Under the pieces are notes generated by a model. The model did not search any database. It was given only the letters and a program-made list of their open reading frames with translations, and had not been told where the DNA came from. Below are positions 1 to 8,544 of a stretch of DNA of 18,395 nt, in pieces; the first letter of the stretch is position 1; every line of letters begins with the position of its first letter. Origin of the DNA: Rhodanobacteraceae bacterium UBA703. Lineage in GTDB: Bacteria > Pseudomonadota > Gammaproteobacteria > Xanthomonadales > Rhodanobacteraceae. The stretch lies in assembly GCA_002297645.1 (NCBI GenBank), contig DBMH01000108.1, positions 1-18,395 on the forward strand, given 5' to 3'. A program made the translations under genes and the position numbers.

Positions 1-809
1 CCTGGCTGGCGCAGCGCGGCTCGCCTTCGGCCTCGCGCGCGAACGTCGCCGCGATCGCCGCCGGCCTGCTCGCGGCGATGCTCGCGACGAACCACGGGCT
101 GTCGCGGACGGTGGAACGCCACGTGCCGATGTGGCCGTCGCTGGCGCAGTTCGACCTGGTTGCCGTGTCGATCGCCGCGGATCGCCTCCTGCTGCCGGAC
201 TTCCTCCACGAGCCCGGCCTCGAGGTGAGGGAACTCGCCGCGACGTTCCGGCACTGGAGCAATACGCCGATGTTCTTCGGCCTCCGGCATGGCCTGCGCG
301 AACCGTTCTCGATCGTGCCGGGCTCGGACGAAGCGCGCACGCTCCGACGTGCGTGGATGGACGCGATCCTCGGTCATCCCGGCGCGTGGCTGGCGCATCG
401 CTGGCAGCTGACCCGTGCGCTGTTCGGCACGCACGCGCCGGACTGGCCGCGCGAGCTGGTCTACGTCGACGACGAGGTGCCGTATCGCGACAACCCGCCG
501 GTCGCGCGCAACACCTCCGTGCTGCATGCCACGCTGATGCGCGCCGCGGCCGCCCTGGTCGCGACGCCGCTGCTCGCCGCATGGCCGTACGCCGTGCTCG
601 CGCTGATCGCGTGCGCCCTCGCCTGGCGTCGCCGGTTCGAGACGCGCGGCGCGGTCGCGCTCGTCCTGCTCGCCAGCGCGGCGCTGTTCGCCGCACCGCT
701 GCCACTGCTCGCTCCGGCCGCCGAACTGCGCTACCTGGGCTGGCCCTGCGTGGCCGCGCTGCTTGCGTTCGTTTGCGTTCTCGCGGGGCCGCACACCTCG
801 GCACGCTGA
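1..809 (+). CDS. Polytopic membrane protein, C-terminal part (5' truncated)
   Basis: The reading frame is open from the window edge (first full codon at base 3) to TGA at 807-809, giving 268 visible residues; the true start lies upstream. A hydrophobic stretch close to the visible N-terminus is followed by about 100 polar residues that are probably periplasmic. Three more hydrophobic segments then run to a short basic tail. Landmarks are SLAQFDLVAVS near the start of the soluble part, the HPGAWLAHRW stretch, and AELRYLGW before the last membrane segment. This pattern recalls the C-terminal half of large bacterial GT-C-like or family-39-like membrane proteins, but no catalytic motif is visible here, so no function is assigned. 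The ATG at base 78 is internal, because coding-quality sequence continues upstream of it. The next gene begins 98 bp downstream. Confidence 0.7.
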   Translation, partial: WLAQRGSPSASRANVAAIAAGLLAAMLATNHGLSRTVERHVPMWPSLAQFDLVAVSIAADRLLLPDFLHEPGLEVRELAATFRHWSNTPMFFGLRHGLREPFSIVPGSDEARTLRRAWMDAILGHPGAWLAHRWQLTRALFGTHAPDWPRELVYVDDEVPYRDNPPVARNTSVLHATLMRAAAALVATPLLAAWPYAVLALIACALAWRRRFETRGAVALVLLASAALFAAPLPLLAPAAELRYLGWPCVAALLAFVCVLAGPHTSAR

Positions 810-815
810 TACACT
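807..815 (+). promoter_or_regulatory. Candidate extended -10 promoter for the 116-residue gene
   Basis: TGATACACT carries a TG-N extension followed by TACACT, a 4/6 match to TATAAT that keeps the critical T, A and final T. It overlaps the stop codon of the preceding gene. No good -35 is visible at 17 bp, as expected of an extended -10. Transcription would start near 822, giving a leader of about 85 nt before the ATG at 908. Confidence 0.35.
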
Positions 816-907
816 CGATCCCGGATCCACGGTCGCGCGGCACGCCCCGGCGCAAGCGCGACCGACGAGACTCTTCCCCGTTTTCCTGTTCCTGCGCGAG
901 GAATTCC

Positions 908-1258
908 ATGCCTACCCGACAGCGCTTCCTGCTCTCCATCGACGACCTGCCGAAGGCACGCGGCGAATCGCACGAACTGTCCTTCGAGGGCGGCTCCGCC
1001 GAGAGTTTCGCGGCCTTGTTGCAGAAGTCGCTGCGCGAACCGGTGCTGTGGCAGCGCTGGCGCGATATGCAGCCCGACCCCGACGCGGTCGATCCGTCGC
1101 TCGGCCTGAGCGATCCCGACGCGACCGTCGAAGCGCACCAGTCCGACGTGCACGTCAGCGTGACGGTGATCACCTCGCTGCCGCACTCGATCCTGCAACA
1201 CCGCCTGACCCTGCTGATCGGCCGGCACTGGAGCCTTCGCGACGTCAGCGCGGCGTAG
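908..1258 (+). CDS. Small conserved-looking protein of unknown function, 116 residues
   Basis: I do not recognise this family. The ATG at 908 follows a GAGGAA ribosome-binding site at 898-903 with about 4 bases between, which fixes the start; longer in-frame versions would overlap the previous gene. The product begins MPTRQRFLLSIDDLPKARG, is acidic in the middle (QPDPDAVDPSLGLSDPDATVE) and ends in a beta-strand-like stretch (DVHVSVTVITSLPHSILQHRLTLLIG). It has no signal peptide, membrane segment or cysteine, so it is probably a small cytoplasmic protein. It lies between a membrane-protein gene on the same strand and a convergent protease gene. A strong hairpin follows its stop by 16 bp. Confidence 0.7.
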   Translation: MPTRQRFLLSIDDLPKARGESHELSFEGGSAESFAALLQKSLREPVLWQRWRDMQPDPDAVDPSLGLSDPDATVEAHQSDVHVSVTVITSLPHSILQHRLTLLIGRHWSLRDVSAA

Positions 1259-1274
1259 CGGCACGGCCGCGCCG

Positions 1275-1296
1275 GCCTCCCCCGCCACGGGGAGGC
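1275..1296. terminator. Hairpin between convergent genes
   Basis: A perfect 8-bp stem (GCCTCCCC at 1275-1282, GGGGAGGC at 1289-1296) with a 6-nt loop lies between the stops of the 116-residue gene and the tricorn gene. On the plus strand it is followed by a pyrimidine-rich stretch (CTGCTCTTCTTCC). There is no true T-run, so termination efficiency is uncertain. Confidence 0.5.
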
Positions 1297-1316
1297 GAGC
1301 GCTGCTCTTCTTCCGC

Positions 1317-4300
1317 CTAGTTCGTCGTCGCCCTCGCCCGCATGCTCTCGGGCGCCTTCACCGGATCGGCCGGACGACCGGGCAACGCGACCGGATTTGC
1401 GGCAATGGCCTTCTTCAGTTCGTCGATCGCGCGGTCGAGTTGCGGATCGGTGCCGGCGAGCTGCGCCGACACGTCCTGTTCGACGACGATGTCCGGATCG
1501 ACGCCGTGGCCCTCGATCACGTACTGCCCTTCGGTGCTGGCGGTCGCGAACTGCGGCACGTAGATCTCGCCGCCGTCGATCGCCGCGCCCCAGCTGTTGA
1601 TGCCGACGACGCCGCCCCAGGTGCGGGTGCCGATCAACGGCCCCAGCTTCGCCTGCTTGAACATGTAGGAGAAGATGTCGCCGTCGGACGCCGTGGTGCC
1701 GTTGCACAGCGCGGCGAGGTGGCCGACGAAGGTCTGCTGCGGATAGGTATTGGTGAAGTCGATACCGCGGCCGTAGTCGAGGCCGAGCAGCTTGCGCGAC
1801 AACCGTTCGATGACCATCGCCGAGACGTTGCCGCCGCCGTTGTCGCGCACGTCGACGACCAGCCCCTGCTTGCGCAGCTGCGGGTAGTACCACTTGATGA
1901 ACTCGCGGATGCCGTCCGCGCCCATGTCGGGAATGTGCAGGTAGCCGATCCCGCCGCCGCTGGCCTTGGCGACGTAGTCGCGGTTGTGCCGCACCCAGGC
2001 GTAGTAGTTCAGCGGTTCCTCGCTGTCGATCGGCTTGACCAGCACGGTGCGCGCGCCGTCGGCGCCGGGCCGGCCGTTGACGGTCAATTGCACGAGCTGG
2101 CCCGGCGCGGTGCGCAGGAGGCGGTACGGATCATCGGCAGCCGCCAGCGGCTGGCCGTTGATCGCGACGACGTAGTCGCCCTCCTTCACGTCGACGCCGA
2201 CTTCGGTCAGCGGCGAGCGATAGCGTTCCTCGTCGTTCTGCCCGTCGAGGATCTTCGCGATGCGGTACTGGCCGCTCGCGGCGTCGAGCGCGAAGCGCGC
2301 GCCGATCAGGCCGACGTGCGGCTTGTCCGGCAGGCCAAGGTCGCCGCCGGCGACGTAGGCGTGGCCGACGTTGAGTTCGGCGACCATCTGCCCGAGCAGG
2401 TAGTTGAGGTCGCTGCGGTCGCCGACCCATTCCAGCATCGGCTCGTACTTCGCGCGCAGCGCCGGCCAGTCGTAGCCGTGCATGTTGTGCACGTAGAAGT
2501 GGTCGCGGTAGCGCCGCCAGGTCTCGCGGAAGACCTCGGCGTACTCCGCCTTCGGATCGACCAGCGCGAACAGCCCGTCGGTCTTGACGTCCTTCGGCTC
2601 CGGCTTCGCCGCGTTGAGGTCGACCAGCTTGTACGCGCCGCCGACCTTCGCCAGCGCGGCGCTGCCGTCGGCCGCCAGCGAGACGTCCTCGACGTCGTCG
2701 AGCAGGTCGCTGCTCTTGCGCTCCTCGAACGACCATGCCTTCAGCTTCGGCTTGAACGCGCCGTCGCGGCCGTAGTACTGGGCATCCGAGACGACGTAGA
2801 CGATCGCCTTCTTCGTGACCTCGAAGCCGGCGATGTTGTCCGAGTCGATCGGCGCGCGCACGAGCCGCGCCTCGAGGCCGTCGAAGTCGATGCGGTCGTT
2901 GATGTCCGCGGCGGACTTCGGCTTCTCGTCGTCCTTCTTGCCGGCGTCGCCCTCCTTCTTCTCCTCGACGGAGGCGATGTCGTTGCGCGGCGCGAACGGA
3001 TGGGCCACGCCCTTGCGCAGGGCGAGCGCGAAAATGCCGGTGTCGCGGTTCGCGGCGAAATTCCACTCCACGTTCGAGAGCTGCGGCGCCCACTCGCGGT
3101 TGCCGAGGAAGTACAGGTACTGGCCGTCGGGCGAGAACGCGGGACCGTACGAATCGAAACGCTCGTCGCCGACGCGCACGTCCTTGCCGTTGGACAGGTC
3201 GTACACGTGCAACTGCGACTGCTGCGTCGCGTGGTCGGTCAGGCTGTACGCGAGGTAGTGCCCGCCCGGCGACCACGCGTGGTCGCGGCGGGCGATCGAC
3301 GGATCGTGCGCGATTACGGGCGCGGGACCGCCGCTGGCGGCGACGAGACGCAGGTTGCTGGCGCTGTCGACGAAGGCGATGCGCGCGCCGTCCGGCGACC
3401 AGCGCGGTGCGTAGAGCCGACCGAACACGTCCGTCGTGAGCTGCTTCGCGTTGTTGCCGTCGGCATCGCGCACCCAGATCGCCTCCTCCCCGCTCTGGTC
3501 TGACACGTAGACGACGCGCTTGCCGTCCGGCGACCAGTGCGCCTCGCGCTCGTGCGCGCCGGGCGTGTGCGTGAGGTTCAACGTGATGCCGTCCTTGACC
3601 GGCACGCTGAACACCTCGCCGCGCGCGGTGAACAGCGCGCGCTTGCCGTTTCCGCTGAGCGAGAAATCCTCGATGCGATCCTTGACGCTGCGCTCCGAGG
3701 CGCGCGCGCGCACGAGGTCGCTCGGCACGGTGATGTCGAGCGCCTGGTCCTGGTTCGACTTCGTGTCGTACCGGTGCAGCACCCCGTCGACCTCGTAGAC
3801 GATCTGCCCCTGCGCGTCGCCGCTGGCCCAGCGTGCGTCGACACCCTGGTAGTCGGTGAGCTGCTTCGTCTCGCCGCTGCCGGTGTCGTAGCGGTACAGG
3901 TTCAGGTGCGGCCCGCGGTCGGCGAGGAAGTACACCGCGTCGCCGATCCAGACCGGATCGCGATCGGTGTTCGGATCGTCGGTGATGTTCTTCGCCGACT
4001 TCGTCGCGAAATCGTAGATCCACAGGTCCTGCGCCCAGCCGCCGACGTAGCGGTTCCAGGTGCGGAAGTCGCGGTACTTCGGCGAATAGACGATCTTGCT
4101 GCCGTCCGGCGAGTAGCGGCCGACGCCGGCGGTCGGCATCGGCAGCGCCACCGGCAGTCCGCCCGCGGCCGGCACGGTATAGAGGCGCGGGCTGGTTTCG
4201 TTGATCGATTCGCGCCAGGAACGGAACAGCACGGACTTGCCGTCCGGCGTCCAGCCGTAGACCTGATTGTCGAAACCCCAGCGCTGCGGCAGCGGCCCCT

Positions 4301-4625
4301 TCGCCGGATACCACGTCAGCTGTTTCGGCTCGCCGCCAGCGGCGGGGATCGTGTAGACCTGGTCGTCGCCACCGTACTCGCCGGTGAATGCGATCGTCGC
4401 GCAATCCGGCGAGAAGCGCGCGGACTGCTCGAGTCCCGGCCCGGCGGTCAGGCGGGTCGCGGTGCCGCCTTGCGTCGGCACCGTCCAGAGATCGCCGGCA
4501 TAGGTGAAGACGATGCGTTCGCCGCAGACGTCGGGGAAGCGCAGCAGCTTCGTCCCGGCGAAGGCGGTCGACGAACACAGCAGTCCGGCCACGATCGCGA
4601 ACGGAAGGTAATGACACGGACGCAT
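1317..4625 (-). CDS. Secreted tricorn-type protease (S41 family peptidase), 1102 residues
   Basis: This is a tricorn-protease homologue that degrades peptides, probably in the periplasm. The start at 4625 is chosen because GAGGAG lies 6 bases upstream and the product then opens with a Sec signal peptide (residues 1-23, ending AFA). An in-frame ATG 70 codons further out gives an arginine-rich, non-coding-looking extension. Residues of about 40-520 carry repeated xSPDGxxIxF blades of the PD40/TolB beta-propeller type (for example WSPDGKRVVY and FSPDGQYLYF). A charged Glu/Lys/Asp-rich linker sits near 552-571. A PDZ domain lies around 765-862 and the S41 core around 890-1060, with VRDNGGGNVS. 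His755 (NVGHAY), Ser980-Asp981 (TASDGD) and Glu1038 (VIEGHG) correspond to the recalled Thermoplasma tetrad His746, Ser965, Asp966 and Glu1023, so the enzyme should be active. Length is that of full-size family members. It is divergent from the copper receptor, with no operon partner visible. Confidence 0.93.
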   Translation of the reverse strand: MRPCHYLPFAIVAGLLCSSTAFAGTKLLRFPDVCGERIVFTYAGDLWTVPTQGGTATRLTAGPGLEQSARFSPDCATIAFTGEYGGDDQVYTIPAAGGEPKQLTWYPAKGPLPQRWGFDNQVYGWTPDGKSVLFRSWRESINETSPRLYTVPAAGGLPVALPMPTAGVGRYSPDGSKIVYSPKYRDFRTWNRYVGGWAQDLWIYDFATKSAKNITDDPNTDRDPVWIGDAVYFLADRGPHLNLYRYDTGSGETKQLTDYQGVDARWASGDAQGQIVYEVDGVLHRYDTKSNQDQALDITVPSDLVRARASERSVKDRIEDFSLSGNGKRALFTARGEVFSVPVKDGITLNLTHTPGAHEREAHWSPDGKRVVYVSDQSGEEAIWVRDADGNNAKQLTTDVFGRLYAPRWSPDGARIAFVDSASNLRLVAASGGPAPVIAHDPSIARRDHAWSPGGHYLAYSLTDHATQQSQLHVYDLSNGKDVRVGDERFDSYGPAFSPDGQYLYFLGNREWAPQLSNVEWNFAANRDTGIFALALRKGVAHPFAPRNDIASVEEKKEGDAGKKDDEKPKSAADINDRIDFDGLEARLVRAPIDSDNIAGFEVTKKAIVYVVSDAQYYGRDGAFKPKLKAWSFEERKSSDLLDDVEDVSLAADGSAALAKVGGAYKLVDLNAAKPEPKDVKTDGLFALVDPKAEYAEVFRETWRRYRDHFYVHNMHGYDWPALRAKYEPMLEWVGDRSDLNYLLGQMVAELNVGHAYVAGGDLGLPDKPHVGLIGARFALDAASGQYRIAKILDGQNDEERYRSPLTEVGVDVKEGDYVVAINGQPLAAADDPYRLLRTAPGQLVQLTVNGRPGADGARTVLVKPIDSEEPLNYYAWVRHNRDYVAKASGGGIGYLHIPDMGADGIREFIKWYYPQLRKQGLVVDVRDNGGGNVSAMVIERLSRKLLGLDYGRGIDFTNTYPQQTFVGHLAALCNGTTASDGDIFSYMFKQAKLGPLIGTRTWGGVVGINSWGAAIDGGEIYVPQFATASTEGQYVIEGHGVDPDIVVEQDVSAQLAGTDPQLDRAIDELKKAIAANPVALPGRPADPVKAPESMRARATTN

Positions 4626-4866
4626 CGGATGCTCCTCGTTCCTTCGGCGGGGCCCCAATGTGTGACGTCGCGGCGCGGCGCGCCTGCGCCGGAAGTCATG
4701 CCCCGCGCGCCACGCCCGGGCCTCCGAGGAACCTCGTCGTCCCCGCACGACGCGGACGATCCCCGGGGTTTCCGCCGGAATGCCGCGCCGTCCCGAAACG
4801 CGGGCAGACGAGACGCATTCGGGCCGGTGCGACACACGGTCCCTGCCGGTATCCCCGGTGCGGCGA

Positions 4867-4872
4867 TGTAAT
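4867..4872 (+). promoter_or_regulatory. Possible -10 element of the copper receptor gene
   Basis: TGTAAT matches TATAAT at 5 of 6 positions, but not at the conserved second A. It sits 27 bp before the ATG at 4900. No convincing -35 is seen (CTGCCG at 4843-4848, 18 bp away). The 274-bp divergent region 4626-4899 otherwise holds only short GC-rich inverted repeats. I saw no recognisable CueR-, CsoR-, Fur- or Zur-type operator. Confidence 0.25.
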
Positions 4873-4899
4873 CCCGGGTTTCATTCCGGAGCCGAGCCG

Positions 4900-7041
4900 A
4901 TGCCCCCTTTTCTTTCCCGCCGCCGCCTGTCCGCGGCGATCCTCCTCGCGCTCGCGCTTGCCGGTACCGCGCAGGCAACCGGCGAAGCGCAGCCCGGCAC
5001 CGAATCCGAAGCGTCCGGCGCCGGGCGTGAAACCGCATCGCTGCAGCCGATCGTCGTCACCGCGGTGATGGACGAATCGCCGCTGACCTCGACGACCGAT
5101 CCGCGCAAGCCGCGCCAGCCGGTATCGGCGAGCGACGGCGCCGACTTCCTGAAGTCGATCCCCGGCTTCTCGACGATCCGCAAGGGTGGAAGCAATGGCG
5201 ACCCGGTGCTGCGCGGTATGGCCGGCTCGCGCCTCAACATCCGCATCGACGGCGGCGAGATCGGCGGCGGCTGCCCCTCGCGCATGGATCCGCCGACCGC
5301 GTACATCGCCCCGGAACTGTTCGACCGCGTCACCGTGATCAAGGGACCGCAGACCGTGCTGCACGGTCCCGGCAACTCGGCCGGCACGGTCCTGTTCGAG
5401 CGCGAACATCGCCGCTACGCGGCGCCGGACGTGTTCCTCGGCGCCAGCGTGCTGGGCGGCTTGTGGGGGCGCAACGACCAGTCGGTCGACGTGCGTGCCG
5501 GCAATCCGGACGTGCAGGCGGCCCTGGTCGGCCACCACGCGCATGCGCAGGACTACGAGGACGGCAACGGCGATCGCGTCCATTCGTCCTACGACCGCTG
5601 GAACACCGATGCCTCGCTGGCGTGGACACCGGACGACGACACGCGACTGGCGCTCGACGCCGGCAAGGGCGACGGCCGCGCCGCCTACGCGTTCAGCCTG
5701 ATGGACGGCGCGAAGTTCCGGCGCGAGAGCGTGGCGCTGTCGCTCGACCATGCGCGCCCGGGGGCGGCGTTCGCGCGGATCGAGGCGAAGCTGTACTACC
5801 ACTACGCCGATCACGTGATGGACAACTACACGCTGCGCGATCCCGATCCGGCGTCGATGATGCCGATGCCGATGGCCAGCGAAGTCGACCGCCGCACGCT
5901 CGGCGGACGCGTGGCGGCCACGTTCGAGCGCGGCGCCTGGACCGTGGTGACGGGCGTGGACGCCTCGGGCAACGTCCATTCCGGCCGCAACGGCGGACCG
6001 CCGGGCGGCATGATGGGTGACTACCGCGACCGTCCGCGCGTGCGCGACGCGCGCCTGTCGTCCGCAGGGGCATTCGCGGAATCGAACTGGACGCTCTCCG
6101 CACAGCAGCGGCTCGTCGCCGGACTCCGGATCGACCGCGCCCAGGCGCGCGGCTACACGCTGGCCGAAGACGCGCCCGCGCCGATGGACGGCATGGACGG
6201 GCACGCCATGGGCGGCGGCATGCACGACCCGCATCCGGTGACGACGGTCGCCGCCAGCCGCGATGCGACACTGCCATCCGGCTTCGTGCGCTGGGAGCAC
6301 ACGCTCGACGACGCCCCGGCGACGCTGTACGCCGGCATCGGGCACGTGCGGCGCTTTCCCGACTACTGGGAGCTGTTCGGCCAGCACGTCGCCGGCACCC
6401 TGCCGGCCTTCCTGGACCTGCGGCCGGAGCGCACGACCCAGCTCGACGTCGGACTGCAGTACCGCGGCGAGCGCGTGAAGGCGTGGCTGTCGGCCTATGC
6501 CGGCGTCGTCGACGACTTCATCGTGCTGCACTACCCGGCCGAGCGCATGGGCGACAGCTTCGCGTCGAACGTCGACGCGCGCATCGCCGGCGGCGAGGCC
6601 GGGATCGCCTGGACGGCGACCGAGCGCTGGAAGCTCGACGCGACGCTCGCCTACGCCTGGGGCGAGAACCGCAGCGAGCACCGGCCGCTGCCGCAGATGC
6701 CGCCGCTGGAAGCGCGCTTCGGTGCAACCTGGGACAACGGAACCTGGTCGCTCGGCGCGTTGTGGCGGGTCGCCACGGCGCAGCATCGCATCGCGGTCGG
6801 CGAGGGCAATATCGTCGGCCAGGATCTCGGCCGGACCGGCGGCTTCGGTGTGTTCTCGATCAACGGGGGCTATCGCCTCTCGCGACAACTGACCCTGAGC
6901 GCCGGCCTCGACAACGTATTCGACAAGCCGTACGCCGAGCACGTCAACGCGGCCAATCCGGGCCTCGCCGGCTACGTCAACACGCTGCGCGTGAACGAAC
7001 CCGGCCGCACCGGCTGGGTGAAGCTCGGCCTGTCGTTCTGA
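4900..7041 (+). CDS. oprC: TonB-dependent outer-membrane copper receptor, OprC/NosA type, 713 residues
   Basis: This outer-membrane beta-barrel with an N-terminal plug should take up copper using TonB energy. The ATG at 4900 follows CGGAG with an 8-base gap and begins a clean signal peptide (MPPFLSRRR, hydrophobic core, cleavage near AQA at residue 26). An in-frame start 40 codons upstream adds only non-signal sequence. The TonB-box-like PIVVTAVMDESPLT and the plug sequence (ASDGADFLKSIPGFS, GGSNGDPVLRGM, VIKGPQTVLHGPGNSAGTV) are typical of the OprC/NosA family. The copper-site motifs are present as C125-PSR-M129 and H305-V-M307. Methionine- or histidine-rich stretches occur at 320-325 (MMPMPM), 371-372 and 429-445 (four Met and three His). 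The barrel ends with phenylalanine (KLGLSF), as expected for BAM recognition. The gene stands alone, between tricorn (divergent) and gshA (convergent). Confidence 0.92.
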   Translation: MPPFLSRRRLSAAILLALALAGTAQATGEAQPGTESEASGAGRETASLQPIVVTAVMDESPLTSTTDPRKPRQPVSASDGADFLKSIPGFSTIRKGGSNGDPVLRGMAGSRLNIRIDGGEIGGGCPSRMDPPTAYIAPELFDRVTVIKGPQTVLHGPGNSAGTVLFEREHRRYAAPDVFLGASVLGGLWGRNDQSVDVRAGNPDVQAALVGHHAHAQDYEDGNGDRVHSSYDRWNTDASLAWTPDDDTRLALDAGKGDGRAAYAFSLMDGAKFRRESVALSLDHARPGAAFARIEAKLYYHYADHVMDNYTLRDPDPASMMPMPMASEVDRRTLGGRVAATFERGAWTVVTGVDASGNVHSGRNGGPPGGMMGDYRDRPRVRDARLSSAGAFAESNWTLSAQQRLVAGLRIDRAQARGYTLAEDAPAPMDGMDGHAMGGGMHDPHPVTTVAASRDATLPSGFVRWEHTLDDAPATLYAGIGHVRRFPDYWELFGQHVAGTLPAFLDLRPERTTQLDVGLQYRGERVKAWLSAYAGVVDDFIVLHYPAERMGDSFASNVDARIAGGEAGIAWTATERWKLDATLAYAWGENRSEHRPLPQMPPLEARFGATWDNGTWSLGALWRVATAQHRIAVGEGNIVGQDLGRTGGFGVFSINGGYRLSRQLTLSAGLDNVFDKPYAEHVNAANPGLAGYVNTLRVNEPGRTGWVKLGLSF

Positions 7042-7053
7042 ACCGGCGTTTCC

Positions 7054-7095
7054 CGGCCTGCTTGCGGCTCGTGGAGCGCCGACGCGAGCGGGCCG
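7054..7095. terminator. Imperfect hairpin between the copper receptor gene and gshA
   Basis: CGGCCTGC (7054-7061) can pair with GCGGGCCG (7088-7095) with one wobble pair. A large GC-rich loop allows a further 3-bp inner stem. The position between convergent stops suggests a terminator, but there is no T-run and such pairings arise easily at this GC content. Confidence 0.25.
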
Positions 7096-7098
7096 TCG

Positions 7099-8475
7099 CT
7101 AGTACGCGAACTCGCGGAACACGCGGTCGACATCGCCGTCCCAGGCGCCGTGGAACAGTTCGAGCTTGCGCTCGGCCGGCGTCTGGTTGGCGTCGACGAT
7201 GGCGAGCAGCGCGTCGAGGAAGATGCGCTCGTCGGCGCCGGACGGCGTCCGGCGCGCGCGGCGGCGCAGGCCCTCGGCGGCGATCTTCAGCGCCTCGTCG
7301 GCGAGATCGCGCACCGTGCCGCGAACCGTGCCGATGCGGGCCGGCAGCTTCAACGCCTGCTCCGGCACGCCGTCACGCAACGCATGGCGCTCCGCGTTGC
7401 TGAAGTCCTTGACCAGGTCCCACGCAGCGTCGAGCGCGGTGTCGTCGTAGAGCAGGCCGACCCAGAACGCCGGCAGCGCGCACAGGCGTCCCCACGGGCC
7501 GCCGTCGGCACCGCGCATCTCGAGGTATTTCTTCAGGCGCACCTCGGGGAACGCGGTGGTCGTATGGTCGGCCCAGTCGCGCAGCGTCGGCTTGCTCCCC
7601 GGCAGCTCGGCAAGCTCGCCGGCCATGAATTTCCGGAACGACTTGCCGGCGAGGTCGACGTATTCGCCGTCGCGGTAGCTGAAGTACATCGGCACGTCGA
7701 GCAGGTAGTCGACGTAGCGCTCGTAGCCGAAACCGTCCTCGAACACGAAGTCGAGCATGCCGGTGCGGTCCGGATCGGTGTCGGTCCAGATGTGCGAGCG
7801 GTAGCTGAGGTAGCCGTTCGGTCGCCCCTCGGTGAACGGCGAGTCGGCGAACAGCGCGGTCGCGACCGGCTGCAGCGCGAGCGCGACGCGGAACTTCTTC
7901 ACCATGTCCGCCTCGCTGGAATAGTCGAGGTTGACCTGCACGGTGCACGTGCGCGTCATCATGTCGAGGCCGAGCGAGCCGACCTTCGGCATGTACTCAC
8001 GCATGATCCTGTAGCGGCCCTTGGGCATCCACGGCATCTCGTCGCGCCGCCACTTCGGCTGGAAGCCCATGCCGAGGAAGCCGAGCCCGAGTTCGTCGGC
8101 GACGGCCTTGACCTCACCGAGGTGCTGCGAGACTTCGGCGCAGGTTTCGTGGATGGTCGACAGCGGCGCGCCGGAGAGTTCGAGCTGGCCGGCCGGTTCC
8201 AGCGTGATCGAGGCCATCTCGCGAGCGAGCGCGATCAGCTTGTCGTGTTCGGTGACGCGCTGCCAGCCGAAACGGGTCAATCCTTCGAGCAGCGCGCCGA
8301 TGCCGCGCTCGCCTTCCCAGGTCGGCGGGCGCAGGTCGTCGAGGCGGAAGCCGAATTTCTCGTGTTCGGTGCCGATGCGCCAGGCGGAGACCGGCTTCTC
8401 TCCGGAGGCGACGTAGTCGACCAGCTCGGCGCGGCCGGAAATCGGTGTTTCTTTGACGGCGGAAGGTCCGGACAC
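7099..8475 (-). CDS. gshA: Glutamate-cysteine ligase, plant/proteobacterial type, 458 residues
   Basis: Catalyses the ATP-dependent joining of L-glutamate and L-cysteine to gamma-glutamylcysteine, the first step of glutathione synthesis, in the cytoplasm. The sequence shows the characteristic blocks of the GCS2 plant-type family: WRIGTEHEKFGF near the N-terminus, REMASITLEPAGQLELSG around residue 100, MPKGRYRIMREYMPKVG, then MTRTCTVQVNLDY and FADSPFTEGRPNGYLSYRS in the middle, and KKYLEMRGADGG towards the C-terminus. Length fits the family. The start is GTG (8473-8475), supported by GAGG at 8483-8486 seven bases upstream; the next ATG is far inside the conserved region. It lies downstream of engB on the same strand, 106 bp away and separated by a strong palindrome, so it may have its own promoter. 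gshB is not in this window. Confidence 0.95.
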   Translation of the reverse strand: MSGPSAVKETPISGRAELVDYVASGEKPVSAWRIGTEHEKFGFRLDDLRPPTWEGERGIGALLEGLTRFGWQRVTEHDKLIALAREMASITLEPAGQLELSGAPLSTIHETCAEVSQHLGEVKAVADELGLGFLGMGFQPKWRRDEMPWMPKGRYRIMREYMPKVGSLGLDMMTRTCTVQVNLDYSSEADMVKKFRVALALQPVATALFADSPFTEGRPNGYLSYRSHIWTDTDPDRTGMLDFVFEDGFGYERYVDYLLDVPMYFSYRDGEYVDLAGKSFRKFMAGELAELPGSKPTLRDWADHTTTAFPEVRLKKYLEMRGADGGPWGRLCALPAFWVGLLYDDTALDAAWDLVKDFSNAERHALRDGVPEQALKLPARIGTVRGTVRDLADEALKIAAEGLRRRARRTPSGADERIFLDALLAIVDANQTPAERKLELFHGAWDGDVDRVFREFAY

Positions 8476-8544
8476 GGGTCAACCTCGGCTGGGAGCCCGC
8501 ACTATGGGGCCAGTGTGGTTCCGAGGAAAGGGCGCGCATGCGAC

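Noticed and set aside
1440..3503. A 687-codon plus-strand open frame opposite the tricorn gene
   Set aside because: Antisense shadow of a gene with complete catalytic motifs; the translation is low-complexity and unrecognisable.
4626..4835. Upstream start for tricorn adding 70 residues
   Set aside because: The added residues are Arg-rich and would hide the signal peptide; the start at 4625 has a good ribosome-binding site.
4626..4899. Metal-regulator operator (CueR, CsoR, Fur or Zur) between tricorn and the copper receptor
   Set aside because: I looked for the known dyads on both strands and saw only short GC-rich inverted repeats such as CGAGG-AA-CCTCG.
4696..6942. A 748-codon minus-strand open frame opposite the copper receptor
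   Set aside because: Antisense shadow; the plus strand carries signal peptide, plug, barrel and copper motifs.
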